DNA of 64,000 nucleotides, taken from the NCBI RefSeq assembly GCF_011386835.1, contig NC_088797.1, forward strand, positions 59,917,587 through 59,981,586. The letters run 5' to 3'. The notes under the pieces are model-generated. The model saw nothing but the letters and a program-made list of their open reading frames with translations, did not search any database and was not told where the DNA came from. This stretch comes from Chrysemys picta bellii (taxonomy: Eukaryota; Chordata; Testudines; Emydidae). A program made the position numbers and the translations under genes. Each line of letters opens with the position of its first letter. Within the stretch, counting starts at the first letter, position 1. Of this stretch, positions 1 to 11,309 are shown one piece after another.

Positions 1-173
1 ATATTAGCAGGAATGGGAAAATTTCATTTGCAAATTTAGCTCATGTTAAAAAATGTTAACGGCCTCCAGGTTTAGGAAAGGAGCTCAGATTTCTGGAGTT
101 CGATTTTCATTTTTCTAGCAGTGATGTCTCAGGCCAGGCCTGACTCAACTGGCTAGAAAGGAGAAGATGTAAT

Positions 174-473
174 CAGTGGTGGATTAGCCACTGGGCCAAT
201 TGGGGGACCCTGGAAAAATGGGCACCCTGTGCCCTGACCTACTACACCTGCCCACCCAGTGCTTCTGCTGGGGAGTGGGGTCGGGGTGCAGGGACTTGTC
301 CTGCTCCACCCATCTGGTGCTCCTGCTGGGGAGCGGGGGAAGACCCTGTGCCCCGACTCTGCTCCCTGACAGGAGCATCGGGGGAGGGGCAGGGGGACTG
401 CAGGTGCAAGGTGTGGGGAAGGGCCCCCACTTGCTCTGGCCCAGGGCCCCACAAAATACGTAATCTGCCTCTG
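174..473. mobile_element. Non-autonomous hAT element, 300 bp
   Basis: The ends read CAGTGGTGGATTA and TAATCTGCCTCTG, imperfect inverted repeats. They are flanked by 8-bp duplications GATGTAAT (166-173) and GACGTAAT (474-481), one mismatch apart. 8-bp duplications and CAG/CTG ends are typical of hAT. The same insertion sits at 43098-43396 in block A2, so it predates the duplication. The interior is GC-rich and gives open frames on both strands that are not genes. It lies in intron 3 of the MSMB subtype-1 copy. Confidence 0.85.
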
Positions 474-975
474 GACGTAATGTCTTAAAACCTCCCTAAG
501 GCTGCTGGTCTAAGTTCTCCTAACTCCCCAGACTGCTCTCCCCTTCTCTCCAAGAGGGAAACAAGGGCCAGTGCCTTGACTGTAGTTTTCCCATCTTCTC
601 CCATTACACTCATCCAATTAGAGAAGAGAAAGAATGCCATGTGACTAAAGTGACCAATCAGACAATGGGATAATTAAAACTGAAAAATAAACAAACAAAA
701 TGTGCACGTTTTGAGAATAAGCCATCGGGTGAAATTAGTTTGCAGACCCTTTGTCGAATGACAAAGAATGCAACACCCTGCAAAAGTCAGACTTTGTTCA
801 TGAGCAGCAAAAGGGACTCAGCTAATCAAACTATTAGCTAGAAAACAGCTCAGCCAGCTCTAACGCCTCCCAACACAGTCTCTTCCTGCTAGAAGTGCGG
901 ATGCTGTCATCACTGGAGATAGTTTGCTTCCCATTCTCACAGCCTGATATTTGCTCTTTTCTCTCCCAATGACAG

Positions 976-1216
976 CTATCATTCGCCTGCGGGTTATGAC
1001 AGAGAAAAATGTGAAAGCATTTTCAACAAGGACACCTGCAGCTACAGCGTGGTGGAGAAGGCCGACCCCTCGAAAGACAGCAAATGTGAAAAATCAGGAT
1101 GGGGGTGGGGGGTAATAGGAGGCTATATAAGAAAAAGACCCCAAAATTGGGACTGTCCCTATAAAATCGGGACATCCGGTCACCCTACCTGCGAGGTCCG
1201 TGGTTGGGTGCGTTAA
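976..1216 (+). CDS. MSMB-like last exon with in-frame insertion
   Basis: Last coding exon of a beta-microseminoprotein (PSP94) paralogue, a small secreted disulfide-rich protein family. The acceptor is CCCAATGACAG before 976; the stop TAA is 1214-1216. It is almost identical to the intact exon 43900-44029 up to the Ser-Lys codons, then carries 111 extra bases (1077-1187) before resuming at the final Cys-Glu-Val-Arg. As 111 is a multiple of three and contains no stop, the frame stays open: 37 codons are added, including two extra cysteines and several Trp/Gly. The last residues also differ (GWVR against GLVG). Exons 1-3 lie left of the window. Whether this copy makes a folded protein is unknown. 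Confidence 0.8.
1077..1187. mobile_element. 111-bp repeat fragment inside MSMB exon
   Basis: Inserted relative to the paralogous exon at 43900-44029. It ends in GGTCACCCTA, like the right end of the hAT element 23051-23485, and has the look of a dispersed repeat tail. No 8-bp target duplication is visible, so it may be a truncated end or have arrived by gene conversion. Confidence 0.6.
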
Positions 1217-1457
1217 TTACAAATCCATTTAGAATTCTCTGCATAGTGCCTCTCCTTCCCCTTCTACCAATGATCAACAACGGAATGAGTCTGTTCTTCC
1301 GAGATTCATGATGGTCTTTGAAGCATCGCTACTAACAGCTGTTTTTTCTTCTCCTTGTTGAGTAGCAGTTCAGTGTGCGAGAACGCGCTGTATTTGATTC
1401 TATATTGTTTCTCTTATTCCCTGCATTAGCATAACTGAGCTTTGATCACCAGAGTAA

Positions 1458-1463
1458 AATAAA
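1458..1463 (+). promoter_or_regulatory. Polyadenylation signal, A1 subtype-1 MSMB
   Basis: AATAAA about 240 bases after the stop, at the same place as 44272-44277 in the complete gene. Confidence 0.7.
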
Positions 1464-1841
1464 CTCACATGAAGCACCAGAAGTCCCTGAGTGTCTTCCT
1501 AATAAGAGCTAAGTAACGATGGGGCTCCCTCTCCTTCCTTTGAGGAGAGCGCACTGATTTCGACAGTTTTTCTAACTGCGATGGGTGAATCAGTTCAGGA
1601 AAACAGTAAGAATCAGTCTGTATTTCCTGAACCACCTCTGTGCCCTTTGTCCAGGTTCATATATGTTCATAAGGATCCATCCATCTCAATTTCCAGTGTG
1701 GCCATGCTTCTCTCACACACACCTACCACTTGATTGACTGCAAGAGCCGGCAGGTACCCAGACCCAGCATTCTACTTGGCTTGCACATGCCAGATGCCAG
1801 GTTTCCTCCTGGCCCACGGTTCTTTGAACACTGAACGGGTT

Positions 1842-2738
1842 TGTCAAGGTTGAATCCCTCCTCTGGCACTTTGAGTGCAGAAGGTGGGGGCCCGCATGGA
1901 TTTTAAAAATTAATACTGGCCACTCTGGGCTTGTATTACACTCCCAAGGTTACAGCTTTTCTCTGACCTTGGCTTGGTAAACACTGCTACCACCCAAATG
2001 CAAAAAACCCCTTGAACCCAGGAAGGAGCACTTGGGAATTCCTCCCTGTGCAGTACCCTCAAGCCGTTTCGCCCCCTCCGGGGAAGAGCTGAGAAAGAAA
2101 ACAAAGGAAATTAGCTGTTGCCACCAGTTAATTAAACAACATGCACAACCTCTTAGGACACCAAAAATCCAATCCTGTTCTTAAAAAAGGTAAATTTTAT
2201 TAAAAACAAAAAGGAAGAAAATACATTTGGAACTTAGGCTTTTGCTAGATATTAAAAGAGAATTCCAAAAATTAAGCACTCAAAATAGCTTCCCTGGGGA
2301 TTCAGCTGAAAGGTTACAAGCAGACAAAAGCATCTGGGGTTAGCACAGACGAGACCCACAAGCCAAAATAAAGAAATAAACCTGATCGCATCTATCTAAA
2401 CATTCCCTGTCCCAATGATTTCTTCTACATATGGAAGACAATTTTTCATACCTGGTTCACACCTTACACAGCATTCCTGCTTATAGCACTGCTGCTCCCT
2501 GTCCTTGCAGCCCAGAGAGAACAACAGACAAAGAGAAAGTTTCTTTCTCAATTTTAAAAAGTTCTGCCTTCCCATTGGCTCTTTTGGTCAGGTGCCCACT
2601 TCCCTTTCTTTACCTGGGGGACTTTTAACCCTTTACAGGTAAAGCAAGCAGAGAACAGCTACCAAAAGGGATTTTACAGCTAACTAGCTGGCGGGGTGAT
2701 CATAAAAGGGAGCTACAACCCCCCCTTCATTTATCATA
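1842..2738 (-). mobile_element. Solo LTR, about 0.9 kb
   Basis: Present in A1 and absent in A2: the A2 sequence near 44640 runs straight from ...GAACAGG to TTCCTCATTG. Flanked by GGGTT at 1837-1841 and 2739-2743, a 5-bp duplication. The plus-strand left end is TGTCAAGG, matching the CCTTGACA 3' end of an LTR type I remember from turtle genomes, hence the minus orientation. No internal viral genes remain. Short frames inside are not genes. Confidence 0.65.
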
Positions 2739-3239
2739 GGGTTCCTCATTGTCATTCACTAGCAGGAAACCAAAGTAGCAAGCGTCAGCAGTGGGAACAG
2801 TGCTCCGGTTTCAGGAGCACTCAGCTAGCTGGAAATACAGCACTACCAGCCTTGGTAAGGGCTGTACCTCTGAGCCATGCTAGCCATTGAAGCTGAGCAA
2901 CCTCTGTTCGCTGACTGGCTTGGCATTAGCTTGGCATCATCTGCTCACCGGTAACACAACGCAAGTACATCGAGTGTTAGGAATCAATGCACCATTTGGA
3001 ATACAGTGTATTGTAAAGCAGCAAGGGAAAAAGTACTGGTGGAAAGGATCAAGGGCACTGGAAGACATTCCCATTCTTGAGGTAATCCCTTCTTTAACTC
3101 AAGCTTTCTCCTAGGGCTAACCTGTAAGCACTGTGTGTGGAGTGACTGGGACAACTGGATTCCTACATGCAATCTCTGCTCATTGTGCTGAACTGTTAGC
3201 CCTTAATGCCAGTCTTTGCAACAGGGAGGTCTTGGCAAG

Positions 3240-3405
3240 TGTAAGCAGAGTCAGAATGAGCTCTACCCTGACATCTGGTGGTGAGCTGTGGAAAAGGCCT
3301 TCAGTGGCTGATCTCGTTTGCCTGGGCACACCCACCCTGCCTAGCATGATGGGACTGCTTGTCCAAATGGTCACTTTGGCTGCTGTGGGATCCCCAGTCT
3401 CTTTG
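3240..3405 (+). mobile_element. LTR 5' fragment with duplicated flank
   Basis: Matches the first 165 bases or so of the solo LTR at 45121-47597, beginning TGTAAGCAGAG. It stops at TTTGTTA and is followed by a second copy (3406-3443) of the pre-insertion flank already present at 3203-3239. It is therefore not a simple truncation; see findings. Confidence 0.7.
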
Positions 3406-3473
3406 TTAATGCCAGCCTTGGCAACAGAGAGGTCTTGGCAAAGACACTTCTTATGAAACTCCAGTGATCTGTG

Positions 3474-4154
3474 CAGCAGCGTATTATCGCCTAGGCCAAC
3501 AAGACCTAGGCCTAGGGTGGCAAATTTGCAGGGGCAGCAAATTTGCTCACACCCCCTCCCCAACTCCGCCCCTTCCCCAAATCCCCAGCCCGCCTCTTCC
3601 CCCAGGTGCTCCGCACTTCCCTCCTTCCACCTCCCTCCCAGGCTTGCTGCGCGAAAGTGCTGGGAGGGAGGGAGAGGCAAGTAGCGGCACGCTCAGAGGA
3701 GGCGGAGCAGAGGTGAGCTGGGGCCCGCGGGTGTGGGGAGTAACCTGGGGGGCTGGGAACCGTTCCCCGCCCCAGCTCACCTCTGCTCCACCGCCTCCAT
3801 CCCCCGAGTGTGCAGCAACTCCCCTTCTCCCCCCTCCCTCCCAGGCTTTCCGCGCGAAAGCGATGGGAGGGAGGGAGGAGAAGTGAGTAGCGGCACGCTT
3901 GGGGGATAGCGGAGTTGAGCTGGGGCTGGCGAGTGTGGGGAGTAACTCTTGGGGGGGGTCAGGAAACTGCTCTCTGCCCCAGCTCACCTTCACTCCACCT
4001 CCGCCATCCCCCGAGCGCGCCACAACTCCCCTTCTCCCCCCTCCTTCCCAGGCTTGCTGTGGGGGAGCGGAGGTGATCTGGCGGGGGAGGGGAGGGGGGC
4101 GGGACGGCAATTTTTTGAGGGGCTTGGGGCAGCAAATTTGTTAATCCGCCACTG
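3474..4154. mobile_element. Non-autonomous hAT element with internal repeats
   Basis: Starts CAGCAGCGTATTA and ends TAATCCGCCACTG, flanked by GATCTGTG (3466-3473) and GACCTGTG (4155-4162). The A2 counterpart near 47622 is an empty site. The interior holds about three diverged, partly palindromic GC-rich units with runs of CCCTCCCTCCC. The right end is the same as in 174-473, so the two belong to one family. Long frames on both strands across it are artefacts of the repeats. Confidence 0.85.
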
Positions 4155-4732
4155 GACCTGTGACACAGTAGCAGGAACCCTAGGTCTTCGCCTCCTTCCT
4201 ACTCATTTGTTTCAGCTGCAAATGGCCTAAGCCCCAAGGGTGGCAAGAAAACGGAGGCAGGGAAATGTAGGCAGTGTGTTATTATTTTGTCTAGAGCTCT
4301 ATGTTTCTTGTGCTAACGACAGTAGAATGATTGTATGTTGGTACCTTTGCAAAGCAGGTGTGTCTTTTTCCTTCCACTATCACAGTTTGTGAAGAGGATG
4401 GTGAACTGTAAACCCACAGCACCCACAGGCTTGGAGCTCTGGGAGAAGGTGTCTTTAAGCTACTGTGGAATCTTGGGGAGGGCGGGGTGTCAGCGCTGGT
4501 CTTTGGAACCTGGGACCTCATGACCCAGCTGCCCTATTTCCATGCAAGGGCTGTGACAGATATTGCAACCCCAGGCAGTGTTTTTGGTGTCTTTTGTATT
4601 ACCTTTATGACGTTCTATGAACGATTGCATTCTACTCCATGGGGGAGGGTTCTCACAGCTCCTACAGCAGCTAAAAACAGTAGGGGGGGAGGAGAAAATC
4701 TTGTCTGAAAAGCCTCTTCAAGCTTGTTCAGA
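4155..4732 (+). other. A1 flank, no gene seen
   Basis: 4163-4230 matches 47628-47692 of A2. The rest is A1-specific, has no convincing coding exon and leads into the RNase H relic. Confidence 0.4.
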
Positions 4733-5062
4733 TTGAGCTGTGTACAGATATACGAGCCACTGTTTTAGGGGCTGTATTAATGCAGTCAAGGGAGGACAAC
4801 AAATGCCCCATTGCTTTCTTAAGCAAGAAATTGACACCCACGGAACAAAGTTATTCTGTCATAGAGAAAGAATGCTATGCAATTGTGTGGGCAATAAAGC
4901 AGTTACAGCCCTATCTTTTCAACAGAAAGTTCAGGGTATTAACGGATCATTCTTCACTGATCTGGTTGCACAAACCTAAAGGCTTGAATTCCAAACTTTT
5001 CCATATAAAGGGAAAACAAAACACGGTGGCAGATGCCTGGTCCAGGAGAGAAGCGCTGACCC
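4733..5062 (+). pseudogene. Ty3-type retrotransposon RNase H fragment
   Basis: The translated stretch has the signature order of a Ty3 RNase H with its C-terminal tail. It runs: Asp of the first catalytic strand, the LSKKLTPTEQSYSVIEKEC block, AIVWAIKQLQPYL, VLTDHSSLIWL, then HIKGKQNTVADAWSRRE. About 15-20 residues usual between the LTDH block and the HIKGKQN block are missing, a small internal deletion. No LTR, integrase or RT was found next to it. The fragment is absent from A2, so it entered A1 after duplication or was lost from A2. Confidence 0.75.
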
Positions 5063-5149
5063 CACTGTGCCATACCAGAGTGCAGTCCAGACTAGTGAGG
5101 GGCTGTGTGACGATGGCCGGGGCAGGTGCTTGGTTTGGAATGCTGAGCG

Positions 5150-6055
5150 ACTGAGGGCACTGAGTTAGATCTTTTTCATCTTTTGAAAGTGACTAACGAA
5201 CCCATTCTTCCTCCACAAGCATAAACCAAACTAGCACGTTCACTACGCTTCAGCCCCGTCCTCCCCGCATACCTGACACTCACGCAGATCCCACAGGGCT
5301 TGTAGCTGTGGAAGAGCAAAACAAGTCCTGGGATGCAAATCACAACGTGCATGATGACTTCCACAACATACGAAACAGGCAGGAAAGATCAAAAGGTCCA
5401 CGAATGTTTACAGAACAGGCCTGATGTAGTTTGTCCGGCTCTTACCCACACATGCCCCCTCTCCCATACTGTCTGCCCAAACTCCTACAGTACCTTAATT
5501 TTCTTCCCAGAAGTTGGGACCTATAGCTTCATCTGTTCCCTACCTTGCCTGGGATCCTGTGCTCCCTTCCTTGGGGTCTCCAGCAGGTGCCAGATGCCAG
5601 CCCTCCACCCCCAGAGCTTTGCAAAGGATAGCAGCAGACAGGTAGAGCCAGCGAATCTGCTGGGGTCTTGTGTGTGTGTGTGCACACGCATGCCAGCGAG
5701 TAGTCTGAGTGTTCTACCCCAAACGGGATGTGTGAAAGAGGGAACTGTAGGAAAGCTGTTGGTCATGATAGGGGTTAATCAGGTTATCCAGAGATTATGG
5801 AATGGATCTATGCCCAATGCCTCCTTTACTTCCTGTCAGTCAGTGAGAGTTTGCCCCTCACTCGATGCAGTTAAACTAAAACCAGACAGCTCCCTGGCTG
5901 CAGCCCTGTGAGTAGATTTATTTTTGTTGCATTGAGTGATCTCTGTACAAAAGGATCCCTCTGCATCTTTATCTCTGCTACAATGAGCTGCAGGAGCTGA
6001 CGGCACCAAATAAGGCTTTGTGCTATAGCCAGGGAACCCCACTTTGTAACTCTGC
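5150..6055 (-). repeat. Minus-strand module, A1 copy 1, left part
   Basis: Paralogous to 48655-49540 and more distantly to 11310-12060, 50390-51110, 57660-58050 and 59385-60014. On the minus strand it shows a hydrophobic stretch (about 5260-5390) containing VVEVIMHVVICIPGLVLLF and ending at a possible donor GTGAGT. There is also a conserved segment near 5850-6050 beginning SYKVGFPGYSTKP. These look like exons of a membrane protein, but frames are not conserved between copies and I do not recognise the family. It may be non-coding. Confidence 0.4.
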
Positions 6056-6537
6056 TGAGGGTAAGTCTACACTACGAAATTAGGTCGAATTTATAGATTT
6101 TTAGAAATCGTTTTTATACAGTCCATTGTGTGTCCCCACACAAAATGCTCTAAGTGCATTAAGTCGGCGGACTGCGTCCACAGTACCGAGGCTAGCATTG
6201 ACTTCCAGAGTGTTGCACTGTGGGTAGCTGTGGATAGCTATCCCACAGTTCCCTCACTCTCCGCCGCCCATTGGAATTCTGGATTGAGATCCCAATGCCT
6301 GATGGGGCAAAAAAACAGTGTCGCAGGTGATTCTGGGTACATGTCGTCAGCCCTCTCCCCCCCCCCGTGAAAGTAACGGCAGACAATCGTTTTGCGCCTT
6401 TTTTCCTGGGTTACCTGTGCAGACGCCATACCACGGCAAGCATGGAGCCTGCTCAGCTCACCATCACCGTACGTTAGAGCAACGTCAGACAATTGTTTCG
6501 CGCCTTTTTTCAGCCCAGATGCCATAGCACTGGGATC

Positions 6538-7821
6538 ATGGAGCCTGCTCAGATCACTGTGGCAATTATGAGCACTTTAAACACCACGTGCATTATCCTG
6601 GAGTATATGCAGAACCAGAACCTTCCAAAGCAAAACCAGGCGAGGAGGCGATGGCAGCGCAGTGACAAGAGTGATGGGGACATAGATATGGACATAGACT
6701 TCTCACAAAGTACGGGCCCCGGCAATGTGCACATCATGGTGTTAATGCGGCAGGTTCATGCCGTGGAACGCCGATTCTGGGCCTGGGAAACAAGCACAGC
6801 CTAGTGGGACCGCATAGTGTTGCAGGTCTTGGACGATTCCCAGTGGCTGCGAAACTTTCACAAGCGTAAGGGCATTTTCATGGAACTTTGTGACTTGCTT
6901 TCCCCTGCTCTGAAGCGCAAGAATACCAAGGTGAGAGCAGCCCTCACAGTTGAGAAGCGAGTGGCGATAGCCTTGTGGAAGCTTGCAATGCCAGACAGCT
7001 ACCGGTCAGTCGGGCATCAATTTGGAGTGGGCAAATCTACTGTGGGGGCTGCTGTGATCCAAGTAGCCAACACAATCAAAGAGCTGCTGATATCAAGGGT
7101 AGTGACTCTGGGAAAAGTGCAGGTCATAGTGGATGGCTTTGCTGAAATGGGATTCCCTAACTGTGGTGGGGCGATAGACGGAACCCATATCCCTATCTTG
7201 GCACCGGAGCAGCAAGCCAGCAAGTACATAAACCGAACGGGGTACTTTTTAATGCTGCTGCAAGCACTGGTGGATCACAAGAGATGTTTCACCAACATCA
7301 ACATGGGATGGCCGGGAAAGGTACATGACGCTCGGATCTTCAGGAACTCTGGTCTGTTTCAAAAGCTGCAGGAAGGGACTTTCTTCCCAGACCAGAAAAT
7401 AACCATCGGGGATGTTGAAATGCCTATAGTTATCCTTGGGGACCCAGCCTACCCCTTAATGCCATAGCTCATGAAGCCATACACAGGCAGCCTGGACAGT
7501 AGTCAGGAGCTGTTCAACTGTAGGCTGAGCAAGTGCAGAATGGTGGTAGAATGTGCATTTGGATGTTTAAAAGCATTTACTGACTCGGATAGACCTCAGC
7601 GAAACCAATATTCCATTGTTATTACTGCTTGCTGTGTGCTCCACAATATCTGTGAGAGTAAGGGGGAGACATTTATGGTAGGGTGGGAGGTTGAGGCAAA
7701 TCGCCTGGCCCCTGATTACGTGCAACCAAACACCAGGGTGGTTAGAAGAGTACAGGAGGGCGCGGTGCGCATCAGAGAAGCTTTGAAAACCAGTTTCATG
7801 ACTGGCCAGGCTATGGTGTGA
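6538..7821 (+). pseudogene. Harbinger transposase (HARBI1-like), two stops
   Basis: One reading frame of 428 codons from ATG 6538, interrupted by TAG at 6802-6804 and 7465-7467. It shows the PIF/Harbinger nuclease pattern: GAIDGTH with Asp at 7177-7179, GKVHDAR with Asp at 7327-7329, ILGDPAYPL with Asp at 7441-7443, and VECAFGCLK with Glu at 7549-7551. The C-terminal block ACCVLHNICE is also present. The catalytic acidic residues are intact. Upstream of the first stop the frame encodes a basic and acidic stretch including MDIDF. The enzyme would cut and rejoin element ends in the nucleus together with the Myb-like partner. Relatedness to vertebrate HARBI1 is inferred from motifs only. Confidence 0.85.
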
Positions 7822-8075
7822 AAGTTCTGTTTGTTTATCCTTGATGAAACACCCCCCCCACACTTGGTTCACTCTACTTCCCTGTAAGCTAGCCACCCTC
7901 CCCTCCCCCCTTCGATCACCACTTGCAGAGACAATAAAGTCATTGTTGCTTCACATTCATGCATTCTTTATTAATTCATCACACAAATAGGGGGATAACT
8001 GCCAAGGTAGCCCGGGGGCAGAGGTGGAGGAGGAGGGAAGGACAAGGCCACACTGCACTTTAAAACTTAAAAACT

Positions 8076-10053
8076 TTAAAACTTATTGAAGGCCAGCCTT
8101 CTGTTGCTTGGGCAATCCTCTGGGGTGGAGTGGCTGGGTTGCCAGAGGCCCCCCCACCGCGTTCTTGGGCGTCTGGTTGAGGAGGCTATGGAACTTGGGG
8201 AGGAGGGCTGTTGGTTACACAGGGGCCGTAGTGGCGGTCTGTGCTCCTGCTGCCTTTCCTGCAGCTCAACCATACGCTGGAGCATATCAGTTTGATGCTC
8301 CAGCAGCCGGAGCATTGACTCTTGCCTTCTGTCAGCAAGCTGACGCCACCTATCATCTTCAGCCCGCCACTTACTCTCTTCAGCCCGCCACCTCTCCTCA
8401 CGTTCATATTGTGCTCTCCTGCACTCTGCCATTGTCTGCCTGCACACATTCTGCTGTGCTCTGTCAGTGTGGGAGGACAGCATGAGCTCAGCGAACATTT
8501 CATCCCAAGTGTGTTTTTTTCACCTTCTAATCTTCGCTAGCCTCTGCGAAGGAGAAAAGTTTGCAGCTGGTGGAGGAAAAGGGAGAGTGGTAGTTAAAAA
8601 GACACATTTTAGAGAACAATGGGTAGACTCTTTCACGTTAAACCTTGCTGTTCACATTACATAGCACATGTGCTTTCATTACAAGGTCGCATTTTGCCTC
8701 TTATATTGAGGGTCTGCCGGTTTGGTGTGAGAGATCACTCACGCAGTTCCAGGAAACAGAATTCGGCTTGCAGGCAGCTATGGTAAGCCACAGTCTTTTG
8801 GCTTCTTTAACCTTCATAATGTTTGGAAATGGTTTCAAACTGCCGTGCCCTCATTTCCCATACCAAGTGGCCGTTGGGTTGGCCATTTAAAATAGGTTGG
8901 CAATTTAAAAGGAGGGGCTGCGGTTTGCGGGTTAGCATTCAGTACAAACCCAAATACCCCCCCACACACATACCCAATTCTCTGGGATTATCGCTTCACC
9001 CCTCCCCCCGCACCACGTGACTAACAGCGGGGAACATTTCTGTTCAGCCACAGCCAAACAGCCGAGCAGGAATGGGCACCTCTGAATGTCCCCTTAATAA
9101 AATCACCCTATTTCAACCAGGTGACCATGAATGATATCACTCTCCTGAAGATAACACAGAGAGATAAGGAATGGATGTTGTTTGAATGCCAGCAAACACC
9201 GGGACCATACGCTGCCATGCTTTGTTATGCAATGATTCCAGACTACGTGCTACAGGCCTGGCATGGTAAAGTGTCCTACTATAGCGGACGAAATAAGGCC
9301 GCCCTCCCCAGAAACCTTTTGCAAAGGCTTTGGGAGTACATCCAGGAGAGCTTTATGGAGATGTCCCTGGAGGATTTCCGCTCCATCCCCATACACGTTA
9401 ACAGACTTTTCCAGTAGCTGTACTGGCCGCGAATGCCAGGGCAAATTAATCATTAAACATGCTTGTTTTAAACCATGTCTAATATTTACAAAGGTACACT
9501 CACCAGAGGTCCCTTCTCCGCCTTCAGGGTCCGGGAGCCCACCTTGGGTGGGTTCGGGGACTACTGGCTCCAGGTCCAGGGTGAAAAACATATCCTGGCT
9601 GTTGGGGAAACTGGTTTCTCTGCTTCCTTGCTGTGCGCTATCTTCAATCTCTTCATCATCATCTTCCTCGTTCCCAAAACCCGCTTCCTTGTTGCGTGCT
9701 TCTCCATTGACGGAGTCAAAGCACGGGGTTGGGGTAGTGGTGGCTGCACCCCCTAGCATGGCATGCAGCTCATCCATGTGGCATGTTCAGGGCTCTGATC
9801 CGGAGCAGCTGTTTGCCTCTCTGGTTTTCTGGTAGGCTTGCCTTAGTTCTTTAATTTTCACATGGCACTGCTTTGCGTCTCTGTTATAGCCTCTGTCCTT
9901 CATGCCCTTGGAGACTTTTTCAAATGTTTTGGCATTTCATTTACTGGAATGGAGTTCAGCTAACATGGATTAGTCTCCCCATACGGCGATGAGATCCCGT
10001 ACCTCCCGTTCGGTCCATGATGGAGCTCTTTTGCGATCCTGGGACTCCATCAT
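8076..10053 (-). pseudogene. Harbinger Myb/SANT-like accessory protein
   Basis: Transcribed opposite to the transposase. Starting at an ATG whose complement is 10051-10053, the N-terminus reads MMESQDRKRAPSWTEREVRD, the start of a SANT/Myb trihelix DNA-binding domain. It then meets a stop where the domain should continue (about 9975). An acidic middle segment with EEDDDEEIEDS lies at 9777-9500. A C-terminal coiled coil rich in Arg/Glu/Gln (repeated WRAEE/WRAED, then MLQRMVELQERQQEH) lies at 8498-8200. The gap between them, about 8.5-9.3 kb, may be intron or linker. Known role: partner needed for nuclear import and end binding of Harbinger transposase. The premature stop makes this copy defective. 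Confidence 0.72.
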
Positions 10054-10437
10054 GGTCACCTCCGCTGATGAGATCTGCACTCACCTGCACTTTGCCACAC
10101 TAACCAAACAGGAAATGAGATTCAAAAGTTCACGGGCCTTTTTCTGTCTACCTGGCCAGTGCATCTGAGTTGAGAGCACTGTCCAGAGCGGTCACAATGG
10201 AGCACTCTGGGATAGCTCCCGGAGACCAATACCGTTGAATTGTGTCCACACTACCCCAAAATCGACCTGGCAAGGCCGATTTCAGTGCTAATCCCCTCAT
10301 CGGAGGTGGAGTAAAGAAATCAATGTAAAGAGCTCTTTAAGTCGAAAAAAAGGGCTTTGTCGTGTGGACGGGTCCAGGCTTAAATCGAGGTAACGCTGCT
10401 AAATTCGACCTAAATTCGTAGTGTAGATCAGGTCTGA

Positions 10438-10790
10438 GAGTGATAGGCCTGGGCTCATGAGTTGGTATGATACCTAGCCTCCGGCTCTGTTACCAGGGAT
10501 CGGGCATCTCTTAGGAGTTGGTTTTGCATACAGTCTCCAGTACCCAGAAAGTGTGTACACAGTGGATGCCACCATGGCACTGACATGCAGTATAATTTCC
10601 ATCATTCCCTCTGGAATCAATAAACCATTTTGAATACATAACAGCGCCTATTGTGAAATGCAAAGGATGACGTTTATTGCGGAATGAGAACAAGGAAAGG
10701 GAAGGAACAATTAAAAGGGCAAACAGACCATCAGGCATGTCACAAAGCAAAGAATGAGACAGACAGCTCCCCAAACTCACTCAGTCCTGG
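10438..10790 (-). repeat. Minus-strand module, A1 copy 1, right part
   Basis: Continues the module after the Harbinger insertion and matches 49540-49850. On the minus strand it shows a hydrophobic segment (FALLIVPSLSLF) and AATAAA-like bases. It is similar in position to 18905-19170 and 51180-51400. No function assigned. Confidence 0.35.
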
Positions 10791-11309
10791 CTGGCCTTCC
10801 CAGATGCCAAAGTCCCCTATTCCTCAGAACATGACCCTAGTGGTCTAGCAGAGGCTGCCTGTACATGCTGTGGTTCTTTTGGCCTAGCGCCGGCAGAAGC
10901 CCAAATCTGCCCAAGGGGTAACAAGCCAGTGAAAGATCCTAAGGTTGGAAGTCAGATCCCCAGCTGGTGTAAACCAGCACAGAACGATGCTGAGGAGCTT
11001 CATTATCACTAGTGGGGAGTCAGGGGGCGGAAACTCATTTCCGATAAAGCTCAGTGAAACAGCTTACAAGTTGTCATTTATCACCGGTTCTCTTATCTCA
11101 GTTTCCGCTGCCTGAATTTGGAGCCTGTGTGAAGCTCATTCTCTCCAAGCTGTACGTCTTTAATGGGCACACAGATACAAGAGGTAGAAGAACAGAAAAG
11201 ATATTTTGGATGCACAAATGCTTTTCTAAGTCCCAGACTGCAGATAGCTGGGGTAGATGTTTGGGCTGGAGTGTTCAGAGACAGACAGGCAGGCAGCACC
11301 TGGTTAGGT

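Larger units (their letters stand above)
6059..10434 (+). mobile_element. PIF/Harbinger transposon, two-gene, about 4.4 kb
   Basis: Ends are imperfect inverted repeats: the left end contains GTCTACACTACGAAATTAGG, and the right end reversed contains ATCTACACTACGAATTTAGG. A 3-bp duplication TGA flanks it (6056-6058, 10435-10437). The A2 counterpart near 49534 is empty, confirming the insertion. It encodes a DDE transposase on the plus strand and a Myb/SANT-like accessory protein on the minus strand, the usual Harbinger pair. Both are broken, so the copy is inactive. A3 and intron 1 of the MSMB gene hold short relatives (58052-58353, 40664-40858). Confidence 0.9.

Noticed and set aside
3464..4144. 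Several Pro/Gly-rich frames
   Set aside because: Inside hAT 3474-4154 with palindromic repeats; empty in A2.
5673..5690. (TG)n run
   Set aside because: Ordinary short microsatellite conserved with the duplicated module at 49155.
9263..9835. 190-codon plus-strand frame
   Set aside because: Shadow of the minus-strand Myb-like protein of the Harbinger element.
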